NCBI GenBank assembly: GCA_016650355.1
Contig: JAENVX010000241.1
Span: 1-5,921, forward strand
Reading direction: 5' to 3'
DNA length: 5,921 nucleotides
Source: Bacteroidia bacterium
GTDB lineage: Bacteria > Bacteroidota > Bacteroidia > Cytophagales > Cyclobacteriaceae
Shown: piece after piece, positions 5,351-5,921 of the stretch
Numbering within the stretch: position 1 is the stretch's first letter
Layout of the letters: every line of letters begins with the position of its first letter
Translations under genes and position numbers: made by a program
Notes under the pieces: model-generated
The model's input: only the letters and a program-made list of their open reading frames with translations
Databases searched by the model: none
Told to the model about the DNA's origin: nothing

Positions 5351-5921
5351 TTGAGCCAACTCAAAAGTATCAAGCAGGGAATATCTACCAAAAAGATTGC
5401 AAGCATTCTTGCAGACTATCGCTTAGCGTGCGAAAGCAGGGAGGCAAGTTTGCTTGGACGCAAGGAAGTATTTATGGGCAAAGCTAAGTTTGGAATATTT
5501 GGCGATGGTAAAGAGATTGCACAAATCGCCATGGCCAAAGTATTTAAAAATGGAGATCATCGAGCCGGGTATTATCGCGATCAAACATTTATGCTTGCTA
5601 TTGGGGAACTAACCCTCCAACAATATTTTGCTCAATTATATGCGCACACGGATGTAGAGGCTGATCCTGCATCGGCTGGCCGATTGATGAACGGGCACTT
5701 TGCCACAAGGATGATTGACGATAAAGGTGCATTCAAAAAATTATCTCAGCTTAAGAATAGCAGTGCCGATGTATCGCCAACTGCTGCTCAAATGCCAAGG
5801 CTTGTAGGACTTGCGTATGCTTCCAAACTTTTCCGTCATAATCCTGGATTGAAATCATTTTCCGATTTATCCATAGATGGAAATGAAATTGCGTTTGGTA
5901 CAATTGGTAATGCGTCTACAT
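5351..5921 (+). CDS. Thiamine-diphosphate-dependent 2-oxoacid dehydrogenase E1 component (N-terminal part, cut by window end)
   Basis: This is the N-terminal 190 residues of an E1 (dehydrogenase/transketolase-like) protein, the ThDP-dependent decarboxylating component of a 2-oxoacid dehydrogenase complex. The Bacteroidota form is typically a long alpha-beta fusion; only the alpha-like start is visible. Recognisable segments, numbered from TTG 5351, are LADYRLACESREASLLGRKE (20-39), KAKFGIFGDGKEIAQIAMA (44-62, the counterpart of the GxGxEA region of E1-alpha) and GYYRDQTFMLAIGELT (73-88). AGRLMNGHF and SADVSPTAAQMPRLVGLAYA follow, then GTIGNAST at the edge. The ThDP-binding GDG motif would lie beyond the window. 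Start choice: the frame is closed by TGA at 5342-5344 and the first usable codon is TTG 5351. ATG 5474 (Met42) would remove the conserved first block. The substrate (pyruvate, branched-chain or other) cannot be decided. The start is unusual; see findings. Confidence 0.85.
   Translation, partial: MSQLKSIKQGISTKKIASILADYRLACESREASLLGRKEVFMGKAKFGIFGDGKEIAQIAMAKVFKNGDHRAGYYRDQTFMLAIGELTLQQYFAQLYAHTDVEADPASAGRLMNGHFATRMIDDKGAFKKLSQLKNSSADVSPTAAQMPRLVGLAYASKLFRHNPGLKSFSDLSIDGNEIAFGTIGNAST

Noticed and set aside
1..5921. CRISPR arrays, tRNA/rRNA genes, insertion sequences, riboswitches
   Set aside because: Reading the intergenic regions (all under about 120 bp) showed no repeat-spacer pattern, cloverleaf, transposase or conserved aptamer-like leader.

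Overview
The window looks like a chromosomal segment of a Bacteroidota bacterium, probably a Cytophagales-type organism. It is AT-rich. Most genes lack a Shine-Dalgarno sequence, several start regions carry the Bacteroidota -7 promoter element TAnnTTTG, and the genes have their typical homologues in that phylum: a signal-peptide ExbB with paired ExbDs, a short AMP nucleosidase, a stand-alone HsdR N-terminal-domain protein, and a Bacteroidota-style thiamine-diphosphate dehydrogenase E1. The lineage call is inferred from recognised families and promoter style, not from a search.

Layout. (1) 1-2310, plus strand: a compact operon of exbB, an unnamed three-helix membrane protein, exbD-1 and exbD-2. 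A TAnnTTTG promoter precedes it and a very clear intrinsic terminator ends it. Junctions are 6 bp, a TAATG overlap, and 4 bp, so the four genes are almost certainly co-transcribed. Together they would form an inner-membrane proton-driven motor of the TonB/Tol type. (2) 2374-3144, minus strand: AMP nucleosidase, convergent with the operon. (3) 3193-3636, plus strand: a small PD-(D/E)xK-fold protein of the HsdR N-terminal family, divergent from AMP nucleosidase across a 48-bp gap and starting with GTG. (4) 3685-4800, minus strand: alanine dehydrogenase with all expected active-site residues. (5) 4886-5260, plus strand: a gamma-glutamylcyclotransferase-like (AIG2-fold) protein, divergent from alanine dehydrogenase. 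(6) About 5351 to the window end, plus strand: the N-terminal part of a thiamine-diphosphate-dependent dehydrogenase E1 protein, running off the edge. It has a good promoter but an unusual start (TTG, or a nearby frame disturbance).

Apart from the Exb operon, the genes look like independent single-gene housekeeping or metabolic units: nucleotide salvage, alanine/pyruvate interconversion, glutamyl-peptide or related chemistry, and 2-oxoacid oxidation. I saw no tRNA, rRNA, CRISPR array, insertion sequence or phage gene. The window looks like ordinary core genome. The least understood parts are the 107-residue membrane protein inside the Exb operon, the orphan nuclease-fold protein, and the start of the E1 gene.
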